Assembly (NCBI GenBank): GCA_963799245.1
Contig: CAWCWN010000007.1
Location: 1-64,000 of the forward strand
DNA: 64,000 bases
Source of the DNA: CAWCWN01 sp963799245
GTDB lineage: Bacteria > Chloroflexota > Ktedonobacteria > Ktedonobacterales > Ktedonobacteraceae
Reading direction: 5' to 3'
Shown here one piece after another: positions 1 through 9,177 of this stretch. A program made the translations under genes and the position numbers. Each line of letters starts with the position of its first letter. The first letter of the stretch is position 1. The notes beneath the pieces were generated by a model. It did not search any database and was not told the origin of the DNA. It was given only the letters and a program-made list of their open reading frames with translations.

Positions 1-444
1 CCATTTGCTTTTCTCTACGCTGAACGTGTCTTACTACGGGAGAATTCAGATAGTGGAAGGTAAATGGGGTAGACCATGCGCAACCTGATAGGGTTCAAGC
101 GAGGGTCGTGGCTCACATGATAATACATATAACTCTTTGAGTATACGCTATAATTTAGGAAAATACAATATTCAATGGCGGTTACCCTCTTTTGTCTATT
201 TTCCCGGTACTCGATGCAGCCAGAAGTCACTGCAATCCACCCCGTGAGTGCGTCAACGCGAGCAAGAGCGGAAAGAAAGTGAGAATTACCAGAGATGAAC
301 GAGCAGGAAAACAACGAGCAAGCACGAAAGTTAGCTGCGTTCATGACAAGCACCACACTCAAAAACAGCCGGCCTGGCTTAGTGCAGAGGCAGAGGCAGG
401 AAAAACAGTTAGCCCGTCACTAAAATTCGAAGACTTGAACGATA
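1..444. other. Window start, no convincing gene
   Basis: Short ORFs on both strands here lack ribosome binding sites and protein-like composition. An AT-rich stretch around 120-170 contains a TATAAT-like hexamer near 149, but no gene clearly follows it. I see nothing else I can support. Confidence 0.4.
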
Positions 445-768
445 GTGGCATCCGCATTATTGATAGCAGCAATAACAGCTGAGCCTGACGCGGAAGAAGC
501 CCGCAGCTTATGGCAGTGGTTATCCGCGCATAAGGATTTCTCGCAAGAGAAGTACCTCGAGATTCATCTGTATCAAGAGGATTTGGGACACCTGGACGAA
601 CTGAAAGCGGCAATCCCCGATATCCACGAACGCGGGCCCATTGTCAAAGTACTCGATACACAATGGGATGCAGTTTCTGAGCGAGCACTGCAGATCCTCA
701 GAGATTACCGAATTGAATATCTCATACATCCCATGCTTGAGGAGAATGACACTTATGCACAGGGGTAG
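445..768 (+). CDS. Hypothetical protein, 107 aa, possibly N-terminally truncated
   Basis: The reading frame opens at a GTG and has protein-like composition (for example YLEIHLYQEDLGHLDE and RDYRIEYLIHP), suggesting a small soluble alpha/beta protein. No ribosome binding site is visible before the GTG, and an in-frame TGA lies three codons upstream, so the gene may have lost its N-terminus or carry an upstream frameshift. I do not recognise the family. It is isolated: no neighbour in the same direction for about 600 bases. Confidence 0.4.
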   Translation: MASALLIAAITAEPDAEEARSLWQWLSAHKDFSQEKYLEIHLYQEDLGHLDELKAAIPDIHERGPIVKVLDTQWDAVSERALQILRDYRIEYLIHPMLEENDTYAQG

Positions 769-908
769 AGCCTAAGCGCAAATGGCTTGTGCCCGGGGTA
801 TTTCTTTGCAACTGCCTGAGAAGCGCTGCTTTACTTCTCATAGACAACTGTATGGGAGGAAAAATTCGCAAAAATAGTTCACTGCTTCTCCCTGCCATTT
901 GATTAATA

Positions 909-937
909 TTGCATTTTACTAATAAATACTGTATAAT
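909..937 (+). promoter_or_regulatory. Canonical housekeeping promoter
   Basis: TTGCAT at 909-914, a 17-base spacer and TATAAT at 932-937: close to the sigma-70/sigma-A consensus with ideal spacing. An SD-like GAAGGAG and an ATG follow at once, opening only a 16-codon reading frame. The next supported gene on this strand begins at 1390, so the transcript would have a leader of about 450 nt or encode an RNA. Confidence 0.5.
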
Positions 938-1389
938 TGAAGGAGTATGATAGGATTTCTTATGCCTCATACTTCTCAACTCAAGTCCTTCGTATGAACT
1001 GGCGCTCAGAGCACATCTCCACCCTGGGACACACCTTCTGGGGTGGTCCTGCTCGTTTTCTCGTAGCGTGCAGGAAATGGTCAAAGGTGTCTGGAGCCGC
1101 CGGGAAAGGGTAGCAAGTGCGCGCTTCAGAACTTCCGCCCGCGCTTGCTCTGCGTTGACGAGGATGAGCCACTAGCGGGCAGAAGTTGGGAGCCTCCAGC
1201 ATTTTGCATACCTTCTCCCTGTGCCATGCGATATTCATGGTAAGCAAGAAGTGTATCTCGCATCCAACAGCAGTCGCGTCTCGGGATGGTTCGCCCGCCC
1301 CAACGCAATGAGAAGCGCATCATCTGCTCGCCTGGGCATCCTCGTGTGAGCAAAGCATGTGTCAGAACACACTAACAAAGGAGATCAGT
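938..1389. other. Unassigned stretch, possible leader or small RNA
   Basis: No protein-like ORF on either strand. It lies between the promoter at 909-937 and the small membrane protein at 1390. A CCACCC...GGGGTGG pairing around 1019-1046 could form a hairpin. Its status as structured RNA is speculative. Confidence 0.25.
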
Positions 1390-1521
1390 ATGTCACCGTT
1401 CATACTTCTAATAATCGTTCTCGTAATCGTTGCGTGCGTTTATGGCTATATGACATATCGTACCAATGCTCAGAGGCAAGCGAGGGCAAAGAAACGCAAC
1501 CAGTACAACGATCGAGTCTAA
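1390..1521 (+). CDS. Small single-pass membrane protein, 43 aa
   Basis: An AAAGGAG ribosome binding site lies 6 bases before this ATG. The peptide begins MSPFILLIIVLVIVACVYGY, a clean hydrophobic helix of about 18 residues, followed by a basic polar tail with RTNAQRQARAKKRNQ. This is a typical small membrane protein with the positive end predicted inside. Function is unknown. A longer ORF starting at 1359 in another frame looks like a shadow, because it lacks the ribosome binding site and protein-like content. Confidence 0.6.
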   Translation: MSPFILLIIVLVIVACVYGYMTYRTNAQRQARAKKRNQYNDRV

Positions 1522-1631
1522 AAAATGCGCAGCCTTGTAAAGTACAGCAGTTCTACAACAAGCAAAGCGGTACCTGGTGAACGCATTCGTGTCTGTCTGA
1601 AAAAGTAGCAACAAACAGAGGAGTAAATCTT

Positions 1632-2237
1632 ATGCTAAGTCAGAAACAACTTGATCTTCTGTTATCAGGAAAAACACAGTGGGATAACTGGCGACGAGCA
1701 TATCCCGATGTCCAGGCCGTAGAGCCAGACCTCCACGGCGTTGATCTTCATAGTGCTGATCTGCGCGGCTTTGATCTGCACGGCGCTGATCTTACCGAGG
1801 CCAACCTGCAGGGGGCTGACCTGCGGGGGGCTGACCTGCGCGAAGCTGACCTGCGCAATGCCGATCTACGCAGTGCCAATTTGAGCGATGCAAACCTCCT
1901 GCAGGCACACCTCCGCTGGACAAACTTACGCGGGGCCATCCTCAACCATACGAACCTGAAAGGTGCAGATCTCAGCAAAGCCGACCTGCGTGGAGCAGTT
2001 CTGGAGGGAGCACTCCTGCGCAAAGCGTTATTCGCTGGAGCGAACGTGTCCAGGGGAGATCTCAATGGAGCAGACTGCAGCAAAGCTGATCTACGTGGAG
2101 CGGACCTGGATGGAGCGATCTCCGACACAACGCTCTTCGCTGGAGCTGACGTCGCCAGGGGAGATCTCAGCAAACCCCTGGAAGCAAAAGAAGGTAGACC
2201 GAAAAGCGCCGTTATCTCCGATAACCCTGCTGCTTAG
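1632..2237 (+). CDS. Pentapeptide-repeat protein, 201 aa
   Basis: From about residue 32 to 184 the sequence is a near-continuous run of A(D/N)LxX pentapeptides (for example ADLRGADLREADLRNADL), the signature of the right-handed quadrilateral beta-helix fold. Members of this family include the gyrase-protecting Qnr and MfpA proteins, but most have no known role. The short N-terminal part (MLSQKQLDLLLSGKTQWDNWR) matches the lead-in seen in stand-alone repeat proteins. GAGGAG lies 8-9 bases upstream of the ATG. No signal peptide or membrane segment, so cytoplasmic. Repeats near the C-terminus become irregular. The family assignment is secure; the function is not. Confidence 0.9.
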   Translation: MLSQKQLDLLLSGKTQWDNWRRAYPDVQAVEPDLHGVDLHSADLRGFDLHGADLTEANLQGADLRGADLREADLRNADLRSANLSDANLLQAHLRWTNLRGAILNHTNLKGADLSKADLRGAVLEGALLRKALFAGANVSRGDLNGADCSKADLRGADLDGAISDTTLFAGADVARGDLSKPLEAKEGRPKSAVISDNPAA

Positions 2238-2460
2238 CTCCGCAGAAGAACAGCTATACGTGAACATGTGCCGCTTACCGTCGGACGGATCAGCAGGGAC
2301 GCGCATACTACACGCTCTCAAAGCGAGATGGGAACGCCGGGGAGGAGGATGGAGGCAAAGGTGCAAACAAAAACACCAGGTTAGCTCAACCGCTAGCCTG
2401 ATGTCTTCCCAAGAATTCCCGCCGTTTTCCTGCTATGCTATGCAGATCGCGCGCCGAAGT

Positions 2461-2776
2461 TTAGTAGCGGTTGTCCCAGGAGCCTCTGTTTGACTGCCCT
2501 TCTCTTCCCTGGGACCCTCTGCTACCTGTCGTTTGGCGCTCACGTGCCTCGTTGACCATGATAGTTCGATCTCCGATGCGCGTGCCGTTCGAGCCGCTCA
2601 ATGGCGGCTTGCGCTTCTTGTTCGTCGTTCATCTCGACGAAAGCAAAGCCTTTGCTTCGCCCGCTGTCGCGATCGGTGATGACCGAGGCTCCGCTGACCT
2701 GTCCAGCCTGTTCGAACAGAGCGATAAGGTCTTTTTCGGTTGTTTGATAGGGCAATCCCCCTACATAAATTCTCAT
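2461..2776 (-). pseudogene. RRM-type RNA-binding protein, disrupted by a 1-base insertion
   Basis: The N-terminal part is an RNA recognition motif with RNP2 (IYVGGL) near residue 3 and RNP1 (KGFAFVEM) near residue 42, as in the small glycine-rich RNA-binding proteins of cyanobacteria and Chloroflexota. At about 2590 an extra G breaks the frame. Removing it restores NGTRIGDRTIMVNEAR and a Gly/Arg/Ser-rich tail ending at the TAA at 2461-2463, giving a normal protein of about 104 aa. As written, the frame runs on as HAHRRSNYHGQRGT and stops at 2540. I chose the ATG at 2776 because AGGAG lies 9 bases upstream and the RRM begins at once; an in-frame ATG at 2800 also exists. It is either a sequencing error or a recent inactivation. 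Confidence 0.75.
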
Positions 2777-3161
2777 GCTGGTATGCTCCTGTGTCGACAT
2801 CTCTCAACGCATTGACGCTCGTAGAAACCGTTTCTCACAGAAGCGATACAATACTTTTTGATGTCATGTACTAAATATACATATTTATTAGGCATTGCAA
2901 TATTGATCGTGCAATATATTCTATGCATCTCGTCTCTACTGATGCGTATTTCCTGCGCCTCCCACTGAAACGGGTCTTTAAGGGGACCCTCTCATGTCTC
3001 TGGCAGCGAGCTCCTCTTCTCACTCGCAGGAGTGAAAGCAAAGATCTGTCCATTGAGGGATGCTACTGAGCTTGTTTCCCTCTATACTGTCCTCTATACT
3101 GCTGCAGGAAATCAGGACATTCCCTTTGCCACTCGAGATTTGGATCAGATCAGGCTTCTGC
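2777..3161. other. Intergenic, AT-rich, no clear gene
   Basis: This holds the upstream region of the RRM gene (reading left), AT-rich around 2850-2920. A frame opening at 3032 has somewhat protein-like content (TAAGNQDIPFATRDLDQIR) that continues into the start of the next ORF in a different frame. It may be part of a decayed gene. Nothing firm. Confidence 0.25.
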
Positions 3162-3612
3162 ATGGCGACTTTCAAACCCCATTCCATTGGCAACGAAGTG
3201 CTTTCCTCGATCGATAGCATGCTCGCTGCCGGGTACCCGCTTCTCTACCATCTGCTACGACACACGCAGATGCCTGCGCTCGATTTCTTTGCCTGGGATA
3301 CTGGCACTGTCAAGCGCGATCTCTTACACAGGAACTGAATTCATCGAGCGGGAACTGGAAAAGCGCAAACAGCAACTGAAGGAGAAACTCTTTCAGCGTG
3401 AGCAGTGGCTGGGCGAGTGGAAAGCGGGCGCATATATCTTCGGGTATGCGAATATTGGCGAGATTGGCTTTCACTGGGATCCAGAAGTGAAGAGTACCTA
3501 TCAGCGCCTCTGGTGGTGGCCTCTCGAGAACCCGGAACGTCCTACACCGGGGACAGAGTACTATGAGACGCTTGAACTACCACAGCTGAGTGACGCTCCG
3601 CCGCTTCCGTAG
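3162..3612 (+). pseudogene. Hypothetical protein in two frames (probable frameshift)
   Basis: Two protein-like segments lie in adjacent frames. The first (MATFKPHSIGNEVLSSID through FFAWDTGTVKRDLL, 3162-3338) stops at TGA. The second continues in the +1 frame from about 3310 (GTEFIERELEKRKQQLKEKL, then FGYANIGEIGFHWD and a Trp-rich RLWWWPLENPERP) to the TAG at 3610-3612. Skipping one base between about 3310 and 3336 joins them into one protein of about 149 aa with a charged helical middle. I do not recognise the family. They could instead be two overlapping small genes. No strong ribosome binding site is seen. Confidence 0.35.
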
Positions 3613-3876
3613 TCATGTTCACATAGTAACAACGGCGGGTAGTTGCTCATTTTCTTTATTTTTAATTTGTAGACAACTTACTTGAATTATGATATTATAT
3701 ATTTAAGAAATTAAAATATGATTTAACTTCTGCCCTTCCTGTTACCTGTGATGTAGTTGCAGAGGTTTCTCTCCGCGCAACTGCCAGGCTCAGCCCTTTT
3801 GAACTCAAAAGGTCCAGTAAACACCATCGTCATCAAGGAGAATGCTTCTGGCATCGCCTCTGTAGGAGTGAGACAT

Positions 3877-4195
3877 ATGGCAGATCCACCAGAAAAAGGT
3901 TTAAGCATAGAAATAAGGCGGCGCAGGCATGGCGAGGAGATTGTGCTGGATCACCTCACGGCTTACGGAAGTTTGAAAGCCTGTTCCATACGATACTCCA
4001 GTGCTGGCTACTTTGGACATCCATCCATTAGACCGGTGCAACATAGAGGGAGAAGATGGCAGCTGGAGTGAAAATTCAAATAGAGAAGAGAGCAGGCTTT
4101 ACACCTATCTCAGGAGGAGTCACAAACCATGCCCTACTCACATAGAAATATTGCTGAGGAGCAAAAAGAGGCGTGCCAGAAAACACAACAGGTAA
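3877..4195 (+). pseudogene. Small hypothetical protein with probable 1-base insertion
   Basis: AGGAG lies 8 bases before ATG 3877; the frame starts MADPPEKGLSIEIRRRRHG. Near 3974, in a GAAAG run, dropping one A switches to a frame reading SLKPVPYDTPVLATLDIHP and DRCNIEGEDGSWSE, which looks more protein-like than the continuation as written (stop at 4071). The extended frame runs to 4195 and overlaps the start of the next gene by about 67 bases, so its true end is uncertain. The family is unknown. The case for a frameshift rests on composition only, not on homology. Confidence 0.3.
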
Positions 4196-4872
4196 CGGAG
4201 ATATGCAAAAAACTTTCTATCACCATTGATCCTGTTGACTGGCAAAGCGCTGGAATGCGGGCATGGGTGACTGTGAATACGATCAAGATAGCTGATCTCT
4301 TAGACCTCTCCCAGCAAGATAGCGCATCCATCCTTCGTCGAGTTCAGATCAAACTGCTCGAACACGCCGCTATCGCAGCCATTCACGCTCGACCAGACCT
4401 CAAGGCCCTGATCTGGAAGCCTGTTGATGTGGTGCAGCCACAGGAGTTTTTGAGCCTCTGGGTTCTCACAATGGAGACTGATGAGCGCATAGCTATCGCT
4501 GAATTTATCAGAAATAGACAGCGCGTCTATGAGCAATATCAACTCGATGTGGAGGATGAACAACAGCTAGCAAAGTTTTTTGGGCCAATTCAAACAGGTG
4601 AGTATCTCCTTGGTGATTCGGTCACAATTGAGGAATATGAGCGGAAGTACAGCGGAGAGATCATCTACATTCTTCCACCAGGCAAGTTACAAACGAAGCG
4701 TACATATGCATCAAGGCGCTACCATACTATTTCTGGTAAAGTATATACCAACGACGATTTATCAAGGTATCTTATCGATTGCCATGATGGTTTCCCCCAT
4801 ATGGTCAATCAGTCTCAAATCATCAGTGAAACAAGTGAGAGCAGACCTCCAGACACAGTCAGGTGGGCCTGA
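4129..4872 (+). CDS. Hypothetical protein, 247 aa
   Basis: An AGGAGG-type ribosome binding site (AGGAGGAGT) stands about 8 bases before the ATG. The protein is soluble and acidic, with a helical middle (IADLLDLSQQDSASILRRVQIKLLEHAAIAAI) and a beta-rich C-terminus (SGEIIYILPPGKLQ, YHTISGKVYTNDDLSRYLIDC). No signal peptide or membrane segment. I do not recognise the family. It is followed by a perfect 24-bp palindrome (4936-4959) that probably ends its transcript. It is the best-supported unknown ORF in the first 5 kb. Confidence 0.65.
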   Translation: MPYSHRNIAEEQKEACQKTQQVTEICKKLSITIDPVDWQSAGMRAWVTVNTIKIADLLDLSQQDSASILRRVQIKLLEHAAIAAIHARPDLKALIWKPVDVVQPQEFLSLWVLTMETDERIAIAEFIRNRQRVYEQYQLDVEDEQQLAKFFGPIQTGEYLLGDSVTIEEYERKYSGEIIYILPPGKLQTKRTYASRRYHTISGKVYTNDDLSRYLIDCHDGFPHMVNQSQIISETSESRPPDTVRWA

Positions 4873-4935
4873 CACTGAACGAGATGGTTTCCTGAACTAC
4901 TATAGATTACTTACGTCAGCAGCTGACTATCACTG

Positions 4936-4959
4936 AGCCGGGCTTGATCAAGCCCGGCT
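4936..4959 (+). terminator. Perfect 24-bp palindrome, probable terminator
   Basis: AGCCGGGCTTGA followed directly by its reverse complement, 64 bases after the stop of the 247-aa hypothetical gene. In RNA it gives a strong GC-rich hairpin. No uridine run follows, so termination would be non-canonical. The rest of 4960-5235 shows nothing I can support. Confidence 0.45.
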
Positions 4960-5235
4960 TGCGCATGAACAGGCACATTTTCCAGCCTGGCTTGACGTTT
5001 AGCTCCCGAAGTGGTACACTCAGAAAGTTATCATTGTTTGCATGGCATGGAGCAGGCTGCTAGCGTATCCTGTTCCATGATAAAGATGCTAAAGAGCTCT
5101 GAGCAATCCTCTGTAGAATAATCTCTTCCTGCACGCACGTTCGTACTTGATATCAGCCGAGCCGGCATTGCTTCCGTATCCTACGGCCTGCTCCTGGTAC
5201 TCCCTGCTGGCTCTGTGCCTGCAAGGAGCTATACT

Positions 5236-5252
5236 GCGCCCGCAAGGGGCGC
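5236..5252 (+). promoter_or_regulatory. Short GC hairpin just upstream of the helicase RBS
   Basis: GCGCCC (5236-5241) pairs with GGGCGC (5247-5252) across a GCAAG loop. It ends about 20 bases before the ATG of the RNA helicase, close to its AAAGGA ribosome binding site. Cold-inducible helicase genes often have structured leaders, so a regulatory role is plausible; that is inference. Confidence 0.3.
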
Positions 5253-5272
5253 GTTGGCCGAAAGGATTTTTC

Positions 5273-6697
5273 ATGCCCTCATTTCATGACTTCTCTTTGC
5301 AACCCGCGACACACGCGGTGCTGGCAAAAATGGAGATTACAGAGCCTACGCCTGTTCAGGCCGAGGCCATTCCGGCGCTGATGGCCGGCAACGACCTGGT
5401 TGGGCAATCAGCAACCGGCTCGGGCAAGACGCTTGCCTATGGCATACCCCTGGTGGAAAGGTTAGCCAGGGACAAACGTAGCATACAGGCGCTGGTACTC
5501 GTGCCAACGCGCGAGCTGGCTGTCCAGGTACACGCAGTGCTTGGCAAGCTGGCGACCAGCCGGAGGCTTTCGACGGCACTGCTGGTAGGAGGACGACCCT
5601 ACGGGAATCAAATCTCAGCGCTGCGCTATGGAGCGCAGATCGTCGTGGGCACGCCAGGACGGGTAAAGGACCATCTCGATCGTGGCAGTTTAGTGCTGAA
5701 CCAGCTGCGCATGTGCGTGCTGGACGAGGCTGATCAGATGCTGGATAGTGGTTTCGCGCCAGTTGTAGAAGAGATACTGGCAACCACGCCTGACACGCGT
5801 CAAACGGCGCTCTTTTCAGCGACAATACCGGACTGGGTTGCGCAGCTACAGAAAAAATTCCTCAAAAATCCGCTCAAAGTTGACATTACAGCAGTCTGGG
5901 GCGCGCAAAGCACGGTTGAGCAGATTGCGTACCAGGTACCGCAGGAACAGAAAATGGCGGCGCTCTGTACCCTCTTGCATTCCACGCAGGGAGAAAGCAG
6001 CCTTATCTTTGGCAGAACGAAATACGGTGTCGAGAAGTTAGGAAAACAGCTCAACAAGCTCGGGTTTACAGTAGGAACCTTACACGGCAACAAGAGCCAG
6101 CGTGCGCGTGAAGAGGTGCTTACTGCGTTTCGCCACGGGCAGGTGCAGACACTGCTCGCCACAAACGTAGCCGCCCGCGGGCTGGACATTCAAGGGATCT
6201 ACCAGGTCATCAATTACGAGCTACCGGAATCGAGCGATCTTTTTACGCACCGCATTGGCCGCACGGGCAGAATGGGGCGACAGGGCAAGGCGATTACGCT
6301 GCTGGCACCATCAGATGTACCCACATGGCGGCGTATGGCGCGCAATTTAGGGCAGACAGGCGTATTGCAGCGGCTCGCTATCAACGAGGAGGCCATTGTG
6401 ACAATACCGCTCGCAGGGCCAGAGGCTGTGGCAACGCAGGAACACAGCAGACCTGCTCGGCCAAAGTATGACGACCATAAGGGGCCCGTCATGCAAAGGC
6501 GACGGCAAGAGAGTGATACCAGCGAAACACCAGAGCGCGCATATTCCGGCAAGGCAAGGGATGACAGGAGAGTAGCAGGACAGCGGTCAGGCTACGCTAG
6601 AACCGCTGGTAAGCACAAAGCACATGCTTTCGCGGATACGGAGCCACAGCACCAGGTACGGCGGGCTTCCGCTTCACAGCGCTCTGCTAGCCGCTAG
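5273..6697 (+). CDS. DEAD-box ATP-dependent RNA helicase, 474 aa
   Basis: All DEAD-box motifs are present in order: Q motif (PTPVQ), I (ATGSGKT), Ia (PTRELA), Ib (TPGR), II (DEAD), III (SAT), V (ATNVAARGLDI) and VI (HRIGRTGRMG). It unwinds RNA duplexes in ribosome assembly, mRNA decay or cold adaptation, like CshA, RhlE and DeaD. After the helicase core (about residues 1-360) comes a basic, low-complexity tail rich in Arg, Lys, Ser and Gln, typical of RNA-binding extensions. I start at ATG 5273 (MPSFHDFSLQP): it has an AAAGGA site, and the 42 residues upstream in frame do not resemble the family. Its 3' end overlaps the convergent methionine synthase remnant. The assignment to one named helicase is open. 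Confidence 0.92.
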   Translation: MPSFHDFSLQPATHAVLAKMEITEPTPVQAEAIPALMAGNDLVGQSATGSGKTLAYGIPLVERLARDKRSIQALVLVPTRELAVQVHAVLGKLATSRRLSTALLVGGRPYGNQISALRYGAQIVVGTPGRVKDHLDRGSLVLNQLRMCVLDEADQMLDSGFAPVVEEILATTPDTRQTALFSATIPDWVAQLQKKFLKNPLKVDITAVWGAQSTVEQIAYQVPQEQKMAALCTLLHSTQGESSLIFGRTKYGVEKLGKQLNKLGFTVGTLHGNKSQRAREEVLTAFRHGQVQTLLATNVAARGLDIQGIYQVINYELPESSDLFTHRIGRTGRMGRQGKAITLLAPSDVPTWRRMARNLGQTGVLQRLAINEEAIVTIPLAGPEAVATQEHSRPARPKYDDHKGPVMQRRRQESDTSETPERAYSGKARDDRRVAGQRSGYARTAGKHKAHAFADTEPQHQVRRASASQRSASR

Positions 6698-7017
6698 CAT
6701 TGTTCTCATTGAGTTCGAGAGGGTCAGGCTGGAGCTGCTCACGGGTCACACGCCAGACGCGCGCACTCGTCTCGAGCATGACATCCAGCTTGCGCCACTG
6801 TTCCTCCTCGCTCAACAAATTCCCACCCAATTCCGAGGCAAAGCCACATTGTGGACTGAGAGCGAGCTGATCGATAGATATGAACGCCAAAGGTGATGTC
6901 AGGAAAGTTGGCAATTACCGCGTTATCAGCTTGGATCGACCTCTCCATATTGGCTTGCGAGGCCTCACCACGTATGCGCATCTCGGCTTGCTCGCGCTCA
7001 TCAACATAGGCTGTAAT
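6687..7017 (-). pseudogene. Remnant of cobalamin-independent methionine synthase (MetE-like C-terminal domain)
   Basis: Two pieces of one family are joined out of frame. The upstream piece reads ITAYVDEREQAEMRIRGEA and then NAVIANFPDITFGVHIYR; the downstream piece reads IDQLALSPQCGFASELGGN, then SEEEQWRKLDVMLETSARVW, and stops at 6687-6689. In intact MetE-like proteins these blocks are about a hundred residues apart, so a large internal part has been deleted and the frame changed at about 6862. The N-terminal part is also missing. LSPQCGFAS carries the family's conserved zinc-ligand cysteine. The remnant overlaps the end of the convergent helicase gene by 11 bases. Confidence 0.75.
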
Positions 7018-7053
7018 GCAACCTTTTGATCGATAGCAGCGTGTTCAGCAGGT

Positions 7054-7102
7054 GAAAATAGTATATTCTAAGGATGTATTTTCACGCTTCATACCCTACA
7101 CT
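7054..7102 (+). promoter_or_regulatory. Promoter shared with the Ser/Thr kinase gene (copy 1)
   Basis: GAAAATAG (7054-7061), 7 bases, TAAGGATGT (7069-7077), 19 bases, TACACT (7097-7102). The same three blocks with identical spacing recur at 9178-9226. TACACT fits a -10 box; the conserved upstream blocks may be an activator site or an unusual -35. It lies about 200 bases upstream of the bPH2-PASTA gene. Confidence 0.55.
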
Positions 7103-7298
7103 TGAATGTAACGATAGGTGTTCTAAGCACACAAGGTACAAAGAACCGGGCTGAATATGCTTCTAATGCAGGTAGCAGCCTCTTTTTGTACTTGCTTTCT
7201 CTTACCACCGCTAGTATTCCAGAAATTTCTATCGTAGTGAGTGTCAAAATAAGCGGCGGCGCCTAAAGAAGGCCCCAGCGACTGGCCGAGGTGCACGG

Positions 7299-8831
7299 AT
7301 GAGAGTCAACAAGCACGTGCAATCTGATGACTGGCGTCCGGTACGTACACATGTCACCCTGCGGCGTTTCCGACGCGGGCCGGGCAAAACAATACGCTTC
7401 GTCGGCCAGCAAGAGGATGAGAAGCTGCGGCGCATTGTGCGCGAACACCCGATTTTCTATGTGCGCTCAGTCGTGCCGTTCCTACTGACCCTGGTTTTTA
7501 CGGGCCTGGTGGCCTGGCTCGCTAGCGGCAACGCGCTAGCGGCATCTCTCTACCCGGTCCTCGATCTGATCTGTAGCCTTGCCCTCATCGCCACAGGTCT
7601 CTATGGCATCTACCGTATTTTTGCGCTCTGGTGGGCCAACGTGTATATTGTCACCAATAAACGTGTGCTTGCCTGGCGTGGTTTTTTGACCCCCACCCGT
7701 GATGAAACTACACTGGATAAAGTCCAGCAGGTTAGTGTGGACCAGCATTCGCTGGGCATGCTTTTATCCTATGGCACGGTGCATGTCTACCTGGCGGGCG
7801 GAAAGGCTCTTATCTTACGCAATGTGCCCAATCCGAAGAGTGTACGCGAGGATATCGAGGGCATCAGACAGAGCTATCATGCCGCAAAGCCTCCCGGGCC
7901 ACCTCTACCGCTGCCTGACACCGCCCCGGCCCGCAGGCTGGGAAAGTTAAGCGCAAAAGAGTCTCTGCCGCAGTTGCCGGATGCCGATCTGAAATATGAA
8001 CACCTGCGCTCAGCAACAAAAGCGCGCGGCCCCTTGCGTCGTTTTGGCGGCCCTCTACGCCTTACAAGCGATGTGCATTATGACGCGGAAGAGTATACCG
8101 TGATGTATGTCCGGCGTTCGTGGCTGGTGCTGGCATTCAGGTTGATCATACCTGTGCTGCTGCTGCTGGCAACTCTCTTCGCCGCGCTGACGTTGAAAGC
8201 CGATTTCAACCTGCTGACCATCGCCTTCTTCTTCTTCCTGGTCCCGATTGGTCTGGCGATCATCAACTATATCGATGATATATTTATTCTGACCAATAAA
8301 CGTATTATTGACATTAATCGTAAATTTGTCATCCTGGCTCAGCAGAGCGACACCACGACCTATGATAAGATCAGTAAGATTGAAGTGAGAAGCCCGAACG
8401 TCTTCCAGCTTGCTCTGGATATCGGCAATCTGTTCATCGAGACACAGGGGAATAATCCCAATATTAGTATGCGCAGCATCTCGCACGCGCTCTACATCCA
8501 GGACAAGATCTACGAAATCAAGAATTTTAAGGAAAAGGTCGATAAAATCAAGGCAAAGAATGATCGCAAGGATGAGCTGAAGGAGTGGTTTAGCAGCGTG
8601 CAGTCGACCATGCGGGGCGTGCCGGACTTGCGGTCCTTAGACCTGTTGACGGCGCTTGAGCGGGCAGAAGCGCACGGCATGGAGATTGAGATAATCGACG
8701 AGTGCGCCAGACAGCCTGGTGAAGAGCCCGGTAAGATCGTGATGCAGTCACCCTCTGCCGGCGCCGTCGTGTATGTCGACCCGGAAAACCCGCAGGAGAA
8801 GCCGCACATTCAGGTTATTTTGAGCGGGTAG
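7299..8831 (+). CDS. Tandem bPH2-domain membrane protein with C-terminal PASTA domain, 510 aa
   Basis: Two similar modules each hold a pair of transmembrane helices (about residues 55-110 and 270-325) followed by a bacterial PH domain of the YdbS/bPH2 type, marked by NVYIVTNKRVLAWRG in the first and DIFILTNKRIIDINRK in the second. The C-terminal ~75 residues (VPDLRSLDLLTALERAEAHG through VYVDPENPQEKPHIQVILSG) match a PASTA domain, normally found on the outer side of PknB kinases and PBPs. bPH2 proteins are membrane proteins of poorly known role. GAGGT lies about 6 bases before the ATG. It shares a promoter design with the kinase gene 420 bases downstream, so the two may work together; that link is inference. 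Confidence 0.8.
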   Translation: MRVNKHVQSDDWRPVRTHVTLRRFRRGPGKTIRFVGQQEDEKLRRIVREHPIFYVRSVVPFLLTLVFTGLVAWLASGNALAASLYPVLDLICSLALIATGLYGIYRIFALWWANVYIVTNKRVLAWRGFLTPTRDETTLDKVQQVSVDQHSLGMLLSYGTVHVYLAGGKALILRNVPNPKSVREDIEGIRQSYHAAKPPGPPLPLPDTAPARRLGKLSAKESLPQLPDADLKYEHLRSATKARGPLRRFGGPLRLTSDVHYDAEEYTVMYVRRSWLVLAFRLIIPVLLLLATLFAALTLKADFNLLTIAFFFFLVPIGLAIINYIDDIFILTNKRIIDINRKFVILAQQSDTTTYDKISKIEVRSPNVFQLALDIGNLFIETQGNNPNISMRSISHALYIQDKIYEIKNFKEKVDKIKAKNDRKDELKEWFSSVQSTMRGVPDLRSLDLLTALERAEAHGMEIEIIDECARQPGEEPGKIVMQSPSAGAVVYVDPENPQEKPHIQVILSG

Positions 8832-8855
8832 CAACCAGGCGAAACAAGCACAACA

Positions 8856-8939
8856 GGTAACGAGGTGCTGGAAGTCTTGCGCGATCTGCAGCGTGCCGGA
8901 AGCCAGACCCTCATCATGGTCATGCACAATCCTGTATAG
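8856..8939 (+). pseudogene. Fossil of an ABC transporter ATPase (C-terminal part)
   Basis: The open frame reads EVLEVLRDLQRAGSQTLIMVMH and NPV before TAG. It resembles the region after the D-loop of MacB/LolD-type ATPases (VLELLRELN...GTTLVMVTHD), including the switch histidine. No Walker A, signature motif or D-loop lies nearby, so only a scrap remains. The match is short and could be chance. The rest of 8940-9177 shows no gene. Confidence 0.35.
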
Positions 8940-9177
8940 CAACAGCCACAGCAATCTGCTGCACATATATTTTGACGATCTCATAACAGCGAGCGATTAT
9001 CTCATCAGTTATGCCTCATCATATTGAGAAGCCACCCTCGCCGGCAGCACGTATAAAAACCCTCCCATCCCACTCGAAGCGATTGCTACTGGCATCATAT
9101 GACTATACGAAGAATGCCACTCTATCCGCGGACATTTTGCTTTCTGGCTGGATATTGCTTCACCTATAAATGCAGGC

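Noticed and set aside
192..482. 96-aa plus-strand ORF near the window start
   Set aside because: No ribosome binding site, unlikely composition, and it overlaps a better frame starting at 445.
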